Program-made: the position numbers and the translations under genes
Shown here: positions 7,153-16,512 of the stretch, piece by piece
How the letters are laid out: the number at the start of each line of letters is the position of its first letter
Numbering within the stretch: position 1 is the stretch's first letter
Assembly (NCBI GenBank): GCA_040880125.1
Contig: JBBDJB010000048.1
Span: 15,464 to 79,463, forward strand
Source of the DNA: JBBDJB01 sp040880125
GTDB lineage: Bacteria > Planctomycetota > Planctomycetia > Pirellulales > JBBDJB01
Length of the DNA stretch: 64,000 bases
Reading direction: 5' to 3'
The notes under the pieces: generated by a model
Told to the model about the DNA's origin: nothing
Seen by the model: only the letters and a program-made list of their open reading frames with translations
The model's database searches: none

Positions 7153-8499
7153 TTGGATCACTCTCGCGCGTCCATTCTTCGCCAGGCTGCCGTTGCCAGC
7201 GGCTTGATTGAGCCGCGGCAGATCGATGCGGCACTCCGCATCGCGGCGGAATCCGAAGGTGGACTACGGCCGCCCGACGAGATCGACGATGATCGTCTCG
7301 GCGATGTGCTGATCGAGCTGGGAATGCTCAACCGATGGCAGGTGGGGCAGCTTAAAGCAGGACGCACCAAGTTCACGCTCGGGCCGTATCACATTATCGA
7401 CTCGATCGGCCAGGGCGGCATGGGCCACGTATTCAAGGGCGAGCATGCCATGCTCGGCCGGATCGAGGCCGTCAAGGTGCTGCCGAAGTCGAAGACGACG
7501 CCCGACTCGATCGCCAGCTTCCAACGCGAGATCCGCGCCCAGGCCCAGCTCGATCACCCCAACCTGGTCCGCGTCTCGTACGCCGGCCAGGACGGCGACA
7601 CGTACTTCTTTGTCACCGAATTCGTGCCTGGCACCGACCTGCGGCGGCTGGTTCGCTCGCGCGGACTGCTCACGATGCAAGAGGCTGCCACCATCATCGC
7701 CCAGGCTGCGCAAGGCCTTCAATACGCACATCAGCGTGGGCTCGTGCATCGCGACATCAAGCCCGGTAATCTGCTCGTCACTCCCGAGGGACGCACCAAG
7801 GTGACCGACCTTGGCCTCGCCTGGTACTTGACCGACGACCCGCAGGCAGACGATGAAAGGACGGCTAAAATCGTCGGCACGGCCGATTACCTCGCGCCCG
7901 AGACGATCCGGAACCCTGCGACCGTGTCGCCGGTGAGCGATATCTATGCACTGGGCTGCACGGCGTACTACGCGGTGACCGGGAAGGTGCCGTTTCCCGG
8001 AGGTAACACCGCCGACAAACTCCGCTGGCACTGCGAGGCGATGCCGCTCAATCCACAGCGATTCAACGCGATGCTCTCCGACGCGTTCATCGAGGTGCTG
8101 GGCGACATGATGGAAAAAGACCCACGCCGCCGCCTCGCGACGGCACGCGAGGCGGCCGAGCGGCTGGCGCCGTGGACGCTCAATGCGGTCCCGGCCAGGG
8201 CTAAAACGTCGATCGCCGGTCCTCCGTCCGTCCCTTTTCCGCCGCCGGAGGGCCTGGAGGATACGGCGCCGCAGCTCTTCAACGAGCAAGACATCTTCAG
8301 TGAGGACCAGGACAGCTTCTCGCAAGCGTCGCAGGGAACCGAGCCGTTCGCCTCGGCTTCGCAGGAGACGTTGACTCTGGACCGCATTCTGCGTCGCCGC
8401 AGAAAGCCCCTGCAATTCTCACTCACCACGCTGGTGCTCGTCCCGCTGATCGTCGTGCTGGCCGTGCTGCTCTTGATGCTGCTCGACCTGCTCCGCTAG
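7153..8499 (+). CDS. Membrane-anchored Ser/Thr protein kinase
   Basis: This is a 448-residue Hanks-type kinase. The start is a TTG at 7153; no ATG precedes the conserved N-terminus in frame. Residues 1-75 form a small planctomycete-type leader domain (LGDVLIELGMLNRWQVGQLK). The kinase domain follows with G-loop GQGGMG (86-91), Lys108, HRDIKPGN (199-206), DLG (219-221) in place of DFG, and APE (248-250). After an acidic linker a C-terminal TM helix (about 422-445) anchors it, so the kinase faces the cytosol with essentially no ectodomain. It lies next to the oppositely oriented envelope cluster at 8.5-20 kb. Substrates are unknown. Confidence 0.93.
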   Translation: MDHSRASILRQAAVASGLIEPRQIDAALRIAAESEGGLRPPDEIDDDRLGDVLIELGMLNRWQVGQLKAGRTKFTLGPYHIIDSIGQGGMGHVFKGEHAMLGRIEAVKVLPKSKTTPDSIASFQREIRAQAQLDHPNLVRVSYAGQDGDTYFFVTEFVPGTDLRRLVRSRGLLTMQEAATIIAQAAQGLQYAHQRGLVHRDIKPGNLLVTPEGRTKVTDLGLAWYLTDDPQADDERTAKIVGTADYLAPETIRNPATVSPVSDIYALGCTAYYAVTGKVPFPGGNTADKLRWHCEAMPLNPQRFNAMLSDAFIEVLGDMMEKDPRRRLATAREAAERLAPWTLNAVPARAKTSIAGPPSVPFPPPEGLEDTAPQLFNEQDIFSEDQDSFSQASQGTEPFASASQETLTLDRILRRRRKPLQFSLTTLVLVPLIVVLAVLLLMLLDLLR

Positions 8500-8527
8500 C
8501 AGGCGGTTGATGATTTCAATCGCGCCG

Positions 8528-9967
8528 CTAGGGACGGGCCGAGCCGAGTGCATCGCGGCGCGCTTGTTCCAATCGAGACGCAACGGCGTCGATCGACAGC
8601 GGGTCCAGATACACGTTGAGAAGCTGCCGGGTGTCGTCAACGCGCTTGGCAATCGTTGCATCGGTCGTCGAGTCGGCGGCCGACTGCCGGTGCCGCTCAA
8701 TGAGCCACGCGCCAAATTGCTGCCGGGTGGGCAGCCGGCGCAGCTCGTCGAACTGTTGAGACGCCTCTTCCAGTTCCCGCTGTTCGATCAGCCGATCGAT
8801 CTGATTGATCAAGATCTGACGCCGCACCACTACGTCGATAAGCCGGTCCTGCAGCCCGGCTAGTGCAGACTCTGCGGCAGTGCGCCCCGCGTCGCTCGGC
8901 AGCTCGACCGTTACCGTCGATTGCAGCCCGGGCACTAGCGGAAGCTTGGCGATCACGCGAGCATCGCTCTTGATGTAGACGTGCAACAGGGGGCCTTCGC
9001 CGGCTGGCAGCGTCAGCCGCCCCTGCTGGTCGGTGACGCCGACTCGCTGCGGGCTGTTCGACTCGCCGCCCTCGACAAAGACTTCGTAGCCCGGCAGCGG
9101 ACTTTTCGACTGGCTTGCGACGAGTTCCAATCGCGTCGGCACCGGGCGAGGCCGAGCGGCCAGCGCTACCAGCTCCGTGCGGCCGCGCCGGCGGGTTAGC
9201 AAACCTTGCCGCGTTCCGCTGTGGATGACGTACCGCAACGACGCATTGTCGCTCTGATCCACCGTTAACCATGTCCACGGCGCGATGATGATATTATGAT
9301 CGTCAGGCGCTCCGGAACGGCTGACCCGCCGCAGCACGGGCTGGAATATGTCTCCTTCCGATAGCAGCGATAAATCGCTTTCCGGGCTAGCCAGGGCGGC
9401 GGCTTTCATCCGCAGCTCCGCGCGTCCGTCCTCTACTTCGACCACCTCAGCGACCGGCATGAAGGCCTCCAGCACGGCCCGGAAGGCCTCCGCGGGCAGC
9501 TCTTGCCGCTGTTGCACAATTCGGGTGACCGCCGGTCGGGTAATTCGCGTCCGGCAGTCGAAATCGCGGGCCGCTACTTCCAGCCGGTCTTCTACGATGC
9601 GCACTACGACCGTCATGAGCTTATCGCCGGCAAGTTGTTCCGGCGAAACCATGTGCTCCAGGTCCAGAGCCGGATCGTCCAGCAGGTTTCTTGCGAGCGG
9701 GCCATTAGCCGCCTGCGCGGCGAACTCCCACACCGCACCGACGACCGTGGCAGCCTGCCGATCCAGCTCCTCGATCACGTCCGCCTGGAGCGCGCCCGTC
9801 GGATCGATCTGTGGATCGACCGCTACGATAGTCTTTATTTCGTACGGCGACAGTTCCCAAGGTGTCTGCGCCACCGCCACCCCCGGCCAGATCGCCGAAA
9901 GCGCCAGCAGCGCAGCGGCGATCAGGCGATGTCGGTGAAATCGCGAAAGTCCGGTCGGTCGTCTCAT
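8528..9967 (-). CDS. Secreted protein of unknown function, last gene of envelope cluster
   Basis: This 479-residue protein has a signal peptide (LIAAALLALSAIWPGVAVAQ). The first half is a mixed alpha/beta region with no domain I recognise. Around residues 295-365 it reads like a carboxypeptidase-regulatory or Ig-like fold (GYEVFVEGG, GVTDQQGRLTLPAGEGP, STVTVELPSDAG). The last 110 residues are helical and charged (LINQIDRLIEQRELEEASQQ), probably a coiled coil. Its ATG overlaps the stop of the TPR-SBP gene (ATGA at 9967-9964), which indicates tight translational coupling. It is probably a periplasmic part of the cluster, but no function can be assigned. Confidence 0.85.
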   Translation of the reverse strand: MRRPTGLSRFHRHRLIAAALLALSAIWPGVAVAQTPWELSPYEIKTIVAVDPQIDPTGALQADVIEELDRQAATVVGAVWEFAAQAANGPLARNLLDDPALDLEHMVSPEQLAGDKLMTVVVRIVEDRLEVAARDFDCRTRITRPAVTRIVQQRQELPAEAFRAVLEAFMPVAEVVEVEDGRAELRMKAAALASPESDLSLLSEGDIFQPVLRRVSRSGAPDDHNIIIAPWTWLTVDQSDNASLRYVIHSGTRQGLLTRRRGRTELVALAARPRPVPTRLELVASQSKSPLPGYEVFVEGGESNSPQRVGVTDQQGRLTLPAGEGPLLHVYIKSDARVIAKLPLVPGLQSTVTVELPSDAGRTAAESALAGLQDRLIDVVVRRQILINQIDRLIEQRELEEASQQFDELRRLPTRQQFGAWLIERHRQSAADSTTDATIAKRVDDTRQLLNVYLDPLSIDAVASRLEQARRDALGSARP

Positions 9968-12249
9968 GGTGCAAGCGTCAGTTCGTCAACGTTCCACTGC
10001 TCGATATCTTGATAGAGCACCACCGGGCGGTCGGGAATGCCCCCGATGCCGCGGCGATACGCGAAGTGGTTCATGCACTGCCAAAGCGGTATCAGCGGCA
10101 ACTGCTCGTGTACGATACGGTCGATCTGGTGCAAATGCTCGCGAGCCTGGGCCCACGACTGCGCCTGCTTCAGGTTGAGAAGCGTCTGGCTAAGGTGCGT
10201 GCCGGGCGACTGAACCAGACCGCCGAACCCAAACACGCGTGCGGCATCACTGACCGGCTCCCATATCGCCAGTTCCGCGTAGTACAGGTCGACGTCGCTG
10301 GGAAGTTGTTCGCGGTCCATCTCCCGCGGCGTGGCGGAGATGCCGGCCAGCGACAGGCGTTCGCAGACAATGCGGCAAAGCTCCGCGATCACCGGATCCG
10401 CCCGGTGTGCCACCACGAGCGGAGCAGGCTCGCCGCCGGATACATTGTCCGAGTCGCTCCCAGGCAGTCCGCGCCTCGCGACGGCCGCCAGGATCGCCGC
10501 TAGCTTGGGGTCGAAGGGGCGCGGCGTGATTTGCGGATCGCTGGCGTAGCCCGCCGGATCGTCAAAACCGCTGCCGCGGGCAAAGACTCCTCCCAGCACG
10601 CGCGTGCCGGCTTGAGCGTCGCCCTGCTGCAGAATCTCCTCGACAATCGCCTGCCGCGGGATCGCATACACCAGCGCCCGGCGAAACTCGCGCGTGCGCA
10701 GTAGCGGCCTCTGACCGACCGGGATCAGCACGTGTACGGTCGGCAACGCATACCGCGCTACGACGAGACTTTCTTGGCCCGACAGGCGCTGCAAGCTCCA
10801 GGGGGCGACGCGATCGAGCATATCGACCTGACCGCTCTCGATCGCCTCGCGGGCGGCTTCCGAGTCGGAGAACTGCTGCTCGACGACGAGTTTCGGTTGG
10901 CTATCGCCGGTGGCAAAGTAAGCTTCGCTCAGTTCGAACACCGTCTCGCCTTGCGACTGCTCCGTCAGCTCGTAGGGCCGCATGGAGGCGATCGCCGCCG
11001 GCTCGCTCTCGGCCGCGGACGGGGCATCCCAAGCGGACGCCAATGGTGGCTCCGGCCGCAAGGGGGCCTGACGCAGGGCCAGCTTGACGCTAAATACATC
11101 CTCAACGGTAAGCTGCTCGAAGACCGACTTCTCGCTGCCGGACAACAGCCGCCGCGCGGCAACGTATCCGGTGAGGGGGCTTCCGCTCGGTTCGACGACC
11201 AGTGACCGGTGGAGAGCCAGCGTGAGTCCGCGGCCATCACCAGACCGCTCGATCGCGCCCAGGGGGCACACGTATTGGGCGCCGTCGGCCGTGTAGCCGC
11301 GCAACTCGAACAGCCGCCGCTGGCGCAGTCGATTCGTTCGGCGGGCGGCCCAGTCGTCGATGCGATCGCCTGCACTGGAAGGCGGCGTCGCGACTCCGAC
11401 CACCACCAAGCGGGCGGCGCGCTGAATCTCGCGCGCGGCCTCGACGGCTTCCGGCAGATCGGGCTGAATGGCGAGAGCCTCTCGGATGCGGCTCCGTGCT
11501 TGGCGAAGGTTATCCGAAGCCAGTTGCTCCTGCGCCGCGGCGACTTTCTCGGAGGCCAACTCGGTGAATGTCTGCCGCCATCGGGCAGTCGCGCTCAGGT
11601 CTAAGTCCGCCAGCCGGCCCGATTCGAGCTGAAGTATCGACCGAGCGGACTGGTATTGTCCCGCATCAGCGTATTGCTGCACGAGCCGGCTGGCGATGCG
11701 GTCGAGCGCTGCCGCGATCTGCGGGTGCTGCGGATTACGATCGAACAGTTCCAGCAGCAGGCTCAGGGCATCGTCGAGGCGGCCGGCCTCGTAGGACGCA
11801 CCGGCATTCCGCAGCAGATATCGCTCCAGCGCCGCCGCCACACCGGGTGTATCAGGAGCCGTGTCCAGCAAGTACTGGTAGTTCTCGTACGCTTCGTTGA
11901 ATTGCCCCTCCGACTCGAGCGACGCCGCCTCATCCAGCAGGAGCTGCTCGTACAGCTTCACCTCTTCGATGTCCCGCCAAGCTACGACGTAAATCTCATC
12001 CGGTTGCTCGACCAGGCGAACCTGCAAGCTCTCGGTAGGACGCGGACTTTTCGGCAGTCGCCGCATCGGCAATTCCAGCGGCAAGACCTGCAATACGGCA
12101 TCATCGTTCGCGGCGTTGAGCGTGATCTGATCGAACGGCTGCTGATCGAGCAACCGTTGCGCCGCCGCGGGCGATCCCAACAGCAACACTAGGAGCAAGC
12201 CGCCGATCTGACCGGACCGTCGCAGGACATCTCGCCGCGCGCGTCTCAT
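9964..12249 (-). CDS. TPR - solute-binding protein family 5 fusion
   Basis: This 761-residue protein has a signal peptide (GGLLLVLLLGSPAAAQ). Residues of about 90-275 contain tetratricopeptide-like helical pairs (FNEAYENYQYLLDTAPDTPG, GRLDDALSLLLELFDRNPQH). The C-terminal 370 residues resemble SBP_bac_5 peptide-binding proteins of ABC importers (VLIPVGQRPLLRTREFRRAL, AYAIPRQAIVEEIL-like helix, ending HEQLPLIPLWQCMNHFAYRR). No oligopeptide permease or ATPase genes are adjacent, so it may not serve a classical importer. It ends in an ATGA overlap with the next gene and starts 9 bp after the beta-propeller gene. A periplasmic scaffold or substrate sensor is an inference. Confidence 0.85.
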   Translation of the reverse strand: MRRARRDVLRRSGQIGGLLLVLLLGSPAAAQRLLDQQPFDQITLNAANDDAVLQVLPLELPMRRLPKSPRPTESLQVRLVEQPDEIYVVAWRDIEEVKLYEQLLLDEAASLESEGQFNEAYENYQYLLDTAPDTPGVAAALERYLLRNAGASYEAGRLDDALSLLLELFDRNPQHPQIAAALDRIASRLVQQYADAGQYQSARSILQLESGRLADLDLSATARWRQTFTELASEKVAAAQEQLASDNLRQARSRIREALAIQPDLPEAVEAAREIQRAARLVVVGVATPPSSAGDRIDDWAARRTNRLRQRRLFELRGYTADGAQYVCPLGAIERSGDGRGLTLALHRSLVVEPSGSPLTGYVAARRLLSGSEKSVFEQLTVEDVFSVKLALRQAPLRPEPPLASAWDAPSAAESEPAAIASMRPYELTEQSQGETVFELSEAYFATGDSQPKLVVEQQFSDSEAAREAIESGQVDMLDRVAPWSLQRLSGQESLVVARYALPTVHVLIPVGQRPLLRTREFRRALVYAIPRQAIVEEILQQGDAQAGTRVLGGVFARGSGFDDPAGYASDPQITPRPFDPKLAAILAAVARRGLPGSDSDNVSGGEPAPLVVAHRADPVIAELCRIVCERLSLAGISATPREMDREQLPSDVDLYYAELAIWEPVSDAARVFGFGGLVQSPGTHLSQTLLNLKQAQSWAQAREHLHQIDRIVHEQLPLIPLWQCMNHFAYRRGIGGIPDRPVVLYQDIEQWNVDELTLAP

Positions 12250-12258
12250 CGGATGCCC

Positions 12259-15200
12259 CTATGGGATCGCAGTAAGGAGCAAGGTACCGTCGTCGGCGAC
12301 CAGTGCGCAGCGGTCTCGCCAGAGTGCCGGTCCGCTCGCCAGCGGCTGGCCGACTTCAATTTCGCCCAGCACTTCGCCACTCGCCGCGGAAAGCCGTCGC
12401 ACAGTGCCGCCTCGCCATGCCAATAGCAAGTGGTTCTCGCCCAACGGCTGCGCGCCGATGATTTGTGCTGCGTCGACCGCCTGCTGCCACGCCAATGCCG
12501 ACGGGTCGGCGATGCAGATAAGCTCTCCGCCGGCAACTCCGAGCAGCACCGACTTGCCGACGCGCCGCGGCCCAAAGACAAGCTCGCTTTCCAGTTCCCA
12601 GCGCCCGATCTCCTCAAGGTCATCCGCGCGCAGTGCGACCAGTTCTCGCTCCCGCTCGACGGTGAAGATAGCATCCCCGAGGACGGCCAGCGGCGGGATG
12701 ATTGCCGAGGATTCGCCACTGTACTCGGCCAGCGACCGCCAATGTTTCACCGGCTCGGCCACTGGTGCGGCTCGCAGAACGGTTCCCCGGCTGTCGGCGA
12801 TGACAAACTCCGACGGACTGCCCGGCCTGCCGGCTAAGGACTGCCGGTGTGGAACCTGATCGGCGGCCAGTGCCGGTTGAAAGGGCTCGCTGAGCGGATT
12901 GCCCGTGGGATCGATCCAAAAGACCTGCCCGATGCGCGTGGGCACGAGCAGCCCGGCGCCCAGCGGCAGCGGCGGACCGGCGATCTCCGAGGGAAGCGAG
13001 ACCCAGCGCGGCGGTGCGCCGGACGAGCCGAACACAAGCAGTTGCTTCGCACCAGCAGTCGAATATAGTGCCAGCCGGCCCTCGCTCAGCGCGACGCTGC
13101 CGCTCGCCACGAAACTCGGCGGGCCTCCCTGGGGCTTGCGTCTCGGCGACGTGGCGAGACCGCGCTCGCGCACAGCGGCGTCGATGGTGTGAACGTCTCC
13201 CCGAACCGTCGGCACCAATACCGCACTGCCCGTTTCATCGAGCGTGGGTGGTCCCGCTGGGGCGGCGGCAAGATCGGTCTCCCAACGTACTCTGCCACTT
13301 TGTAAGTCCACACCGGTGACGCGAGCGCCCGAGACGGCGCCCGCGCTTCGCACGCACACCAAAACATCGCCGTAGATCCGCAGCGGGAAGTCGGCCACGT
13401 TGCTGGTCATGGGCGATTCCAATCCCTGGGGCACGAGGCGGCCGCTGGCGGACTGGATTTCGTATCGCCGGAGCCGGGTGTCGGCGATCCACAGGTGGTT
13501 GTCGTGAATGACCGTGTAGCGCAGCAGCGGAGCCTTGCCGTCGGGCGCGATCTCGGCGGTCTCCTGCAGCGGCTCGTCGCGACCTGCGGCGACCTCGAAC
13601 ATCTTGATCTGCCCCAGATCGGTTGTTACGAGAAGGTGACGTTCATAAACGCGCGGCGGAGTGCGGACGTGTCCTTCCAGCCGCACATGTTGAACCGGCC
13701 GACTCGACAGTACGCCCTGCGGATCACGGCGCAGCACGTGCAGTGTTGTGCGGCTGGTGCCCTCGTTCTCGGCCACGATCACACAGCCGGCAACGGCAGT
13801 GGGCGGAACACTTACCGTCCCCGGCGAATGCCCGAGATAAACGGCCTGCTCACAAACGAAGTCGTCCGCCTTCAGAACAAACAGCGTGGAATGATCGCCC
13901 ACCACGAGCACGGTTTCACTATCCGCGTCGTATGCCGGCGTGACGCGCAGCGGTTGCGGCAGTTGCGCTTGCCGGGGAGAGGTTCCCGACTCGATCTCAA
14001 CGGCCAGCAGCCGTCCCCCCCGGGTTGCCACCAGCGCACGATCGTCAACGGGAAGCGGCGCGGGGAATTGCTCCCCGATTTCCAGCCGCCAGCGGAGCTT
14101 TCCGGTCCGCGCGTCGAGTTTCACCAGATCGTCGTGCCCCGCGTCATTCAATAATACGGCGTCGTCTTCCCCGGGCAGCGGCACCGGCAGGCTCTCCGCT
14201 CCAGGCCCGGAGTAGCGACGCCAGAGCAGCGCGCCGGTTTGCGCATCCAGGCCGAAACTGGAGTCCTTCACGCGCACCGTGGCGGCACGGTTCCCTCCAC
14301 CCGCCGCCGCTTCCGTAGTCTGCGCCGCCAGGGCCACAGACGCTTCGACGGCCGAAGGCCGCTCGCTCGTCTGGGCGGCTATCGGGCTCGATTCGACGCG
14401 CACACTGGCCTGCTCGGCATCGACGATTCGCAGAACCGCCTCGCCCAGCTTTGCATCGGAAGCCAGCTCCGGATAGGCGCGCAACAACGTCGTGCGATGC
14501 GCATAGGCGGCGCCAGAATCACCCTGTGCGATGGCCGAGTCAATTGCGGCGACCGCCTCATTCAAGGCCACCGCGCGGTGCAAGCGGCGCTGCACGACGT
14601 CCATCGTGCCGCGTATGTTCTCGATCTTCCGCTCGGGGCGCAACGACCGCGGAATGTACTGCGTGTTGCCTAATAGGCTCATCGCCTCGCCGGTCTGCGC
14701 CAGCAGTTGATCCGCCTGTGCGTCGTCGTCGGCCTGTTCTGCCTGTTGTACAAGTGCCGAAGCGATTTGCGGCAGCATCGCCCGAAGCTCTTCGCGAGCG
14801 AGGGCGAAATCTGGTTCGTCTTCGATCGCATCGAGCACGTCCCGTGCGACTTCGAGCGAATCGCTCGGATCGACGGACCCGTCAACCGCTTGCCGCATTT
14901 GCGCCAGCCCACGCTGCACCCGGGCGCGGCTGGCGGATTCGTCGCTGGGATAGCGCTCCAGCAGTTCGTTGTACGTGTCGATGGCCTGCGTATAGGAGCC
15001 GGCGCGGTATTGCTCGTCCGCCCTGGCCAACAGTTGACTGCTGTCGGTGCTGCCGAGCATGTACCACAGCGTCGCCCCAAGCAGTACGAGCAAGATCAGT
15101 GCCCCGCCGCCGATCAGCAGCAGCGGCGAGTCCCAGGGGTTGTCCGGCGCCACGGGCCGCGCCTTCGGCGTTTCCGGCGTCTCGTCCGGATCGCGCCATT

Positions 15201-15711
15201 GCCGCTTTTTCTTGGAAACGTCAGCTCCCTCGCTCGGAGGAAGCCCCTGATCGCCCTCCAGCGGAACGAGCGAGACTTCATCGTCACCCAAATCGATTGC
15301 CTCGCCGGCCAGCCGAGCCCTCAGCGGCGTATCGGCGATATCCGACTCGTCCTCTACGTCGAGCGTCGCTTCGGGCAGCTCTCGCGATCGATCCCCCTCG
15401 GGCGAACCGCCCAACAGCGGCGGCGGCGAATCGATCGACGAGGGCAGATCGTCGTCGTCCAGCGGCACCAGGCCCAGATCCTCGTCTGCCACAGCAGCCG
15501 CGCCGCCAGGCGATTCAGCATCGCTTGCAGCGGTCAACAGCCGTTGGGCCTGCTGCGGCGAGACATGGCCCTGCGACACGAGGAGCTTTGCGACCGACTC
15601 GGCGCTCACGGAGTCCGGTGCTGTGGACGCCTGGGCGCGCAAGCTCGAGACCAGGCTTCGCGACACCAGGCCGCTGGCGCTGAGTCGCTCTAGGAATTCG
15701 TTTACCGTCAT
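12259..15711 (-). CDS. Giant one-TM protein with TPR and PQQ-type beta-propeller
   Basis: This 1150-residue protein starts at the ATG at 15711 (MTVNEFLERL); the open frame further upstream is not protein-like. Residues 1-60 resemble the leader domain of planctomycete kinases (AKLLVSQGHVSPQQAQRLL). A Pro/Asp/Glu-rich linker follows, then one TM helix at about 195-219 (LLIGGGALILLVLLGATLWY). Next are TPR-like repeats (YRAGSYTQAIDTYNELLERY), then from about 510 to the end WD40/PQQ-like blades (SSFGLDAQTGALLWRRYSGP, KLDARTGKLRWRLEIGEQF, TGVDLQSGRVRWETDL). The cytosolic leader with a large extracytosolic propeller suggests a BamB-like scaffold. It sits between exbD and the TPR-SBP gene in one transcription unit. 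Confidence 0.85.
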   Translation of the reverse strand: MTVNEFLERLSASGLVSRSLVSSLRAQASTAPDSVSAESVAKLLVSQGHVSPQQAQRLLTAASDAESPGGAAAVADEDLGLVPLDDDDLPSSIDSPPPLLGGSPEGDRSRELPEATLDVEDESDIADTPLRARLAGEAIDLGDDEVSLVPLEGDQGLPPSEGADVSKKKRQWRDPDETPETPKARPVAPDNPWDSPLLLIGGGALILLVLLGATLWYMLGSTDSSQLLARADEQYRAGSYTQAIDTYNELLERYPSDESASRARVQRGLAQMRQAVDGSVDPSDSLEVARDVLDAIEDEPDFALAREELRAMLPQIASALVQQAEQADDDAQADQLLAQTGEAMSLLGNTQYIPRSLRPERKIENIRGTMDVVQRRLHRAVALNEAVAAIDSAIAQGDSGAAYAHRTTLLRAYPELASDAKLGEAVLRIVDAEQASVRVESSPIAAQTSERPSAVEASVALAAQTTEAAAGGGNRAATVRVKDSSFGLDAQTGALLWRRYSGPGAESLPVPLPGEDDAVLLNDAGHDDLVKLDARTGKLRWRLEIGEQFPAPLPVDDRALVATRGGRLLAVEIESGTSPRQAQLPQPLRVTPAYDADSETVLVVGDHSTLFVLKADDFVCEQAVYLGHSPGTVSVPPTAVAGCVIVAENEGTSRTTLHVLRRDPQGVLSSRPVQHVRLEGHVRTPPRVYERHLLVTTDLGQIKMFEVAAGRDEPLQETAEIAPDGKAPLLRYTVIHDNHLWIADTRLRRYEIQSASGRLVPQGLESPMTSNVADFPLRIYGDVLVCVRSAGAVSGARVTGVDLQSGRVRWETDLAAAPAGPPTLDETGSAVLVPTVRGDVHTIDAAVRERGLATSPRRKPQGGPPSFVASGSVALSEGRLALYSTAGAKQLLVFGSSGAPPRWVSLPSEIAGPPLPLGAGLLVPTRIGQVFWIDPTGNPLSEPFQPALAADQVPHRQSLAGRPGSPSEFVIADSRGTVLRAAPVAEPVKHWRSLAEYSGESSAIIPPLAVLGDAIFTVERERELVALRADDLEEIGRWELESELVFGPRRVGKSVLLGVAGGELICIADPSALAWQQAVDAAQIIGAQPLGENHLLLAWRGGTVRRLSAASGEVLGEIEVGQPLASGPALWRDRCALVADDGTLLLTAIP

Positions 15712-15790
15712 TACTTCCCGATGCCTCTCATCTCTGTTCGACTCTTCGTTCTCTCCCGCTTTCCCGTCGCCGGAGCGTTCTGCCCGACCG

Positions 15791-16507
15791 CTATAGCTCG
15801 CCTTCCTCGAAGGTCGCCAGCCGCACGTCCTCCATTCCGACCGCGGTGCCGGCATCCAATGCGTCGACCACTTTCTCATGGGTCGCGTCGCCGCTGGCGA
15901 GCACCAGCATGCGGGCCGGGCCGGTGCCCCCACCCGCGGCGCCGTTCTCTCGGGCGTCGCGAAGCTGGATGAGCATTTCCTGCGTGCTGGGGGCCTCGCG
16001 CTCCTGCTGCCAGCCTGGGGCGCCGATCCAGAAGAAGTTGTCCCCGTCGACGCGCACCACGATCGAATCCTCTTCAAAGTCGTGCAGCGTCCGGCTTGGC
16101 GCCGCGGCGTCGCGCTCTTCACTGGCCGGCACTTCCAGCGCCATCTGCAGCGCGTACGCCGCGGTGATCATAAAGAAGATCAGCAGCAAGAAGGTCACGT
16201 CGACCATCGGCGTCATGTCCAGTTCGCCGTCGCGCGCGGTGCGCGACGTGCGAAGCATGGGTTGACTCTCGTCAGCTTCGCCGGCATCCTGCACGGGCAA
16301 ACTCACCGCGCCGCCCATCACCCTGGTCTCCACCTTCCGCAAGAGCGGATTCTTTGGTGGACCCTTACCGGATCGGCCTCGGCCGACTGCGCTTTCCGGC
16401 ACGTCGATCGGCGCCGTGCAGCGGGGACACTTGATCTGCCGGCCTTCGACCTTCGACGGCGCGCTGAGCCGCTGATCGCAAAACGGGCATCGAAAGCGGA
16501 TTGGCAT
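15791..16507 (-). CDS. ExbD/TolR family protein with N-terminal zinc ribbon
   Basis: This is a 238-residue protein. Cys7, Cys10, Cys27 and Cys30 (RCPFCDQ and IKCPRCTA) form a zinc ribbon, which is not part of classical ExbD. A linker leads to the ExbD core GELDMTPMVDVTFLLLIFFM, whose Asp103 is the expected proton-translocating residue in the single TM helix. The periplasmic domain (about 120-238) is of normal size, with an insertion around the Gly-rich ENGAAGGGTGPA. It starts 5 bp after the other exbD, so a heteromeric ExbD pair is likely. The ribbon would lie in the cytosol. Confidence 0.9.
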   Translation of the reverse strand: MPIRFRCPFCDQRLSAPSKVEGRQIKCPRCTAPIDVPESAVGRGRSGKGPPKNPLLRKVETRVMGGAVSLPVQDAGEADESQPMLRTSRTARDGELDMTPMVDVTFLLLIFFMITAAYALQMALEVPASEERDAAAPSRTLHDFEEDSIVVRVDGDNFFWIGAPGWQQEREAPSTQEMLIQLRDARENGAAGGGTGPARMLVLASGDATHEKVVDALDAGTAVGMEDVRLATFEEGEL

Positions 16508-16512
16508 GTGAG

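Noticed and set aside
14451..15693. Two 300-400-codon plus-strand frames opposite the propeller gene
   Set aside because: Arg/Pro/Ala-rich mirror frames of a high-GC gene; the minus-strand gene has clear domains.
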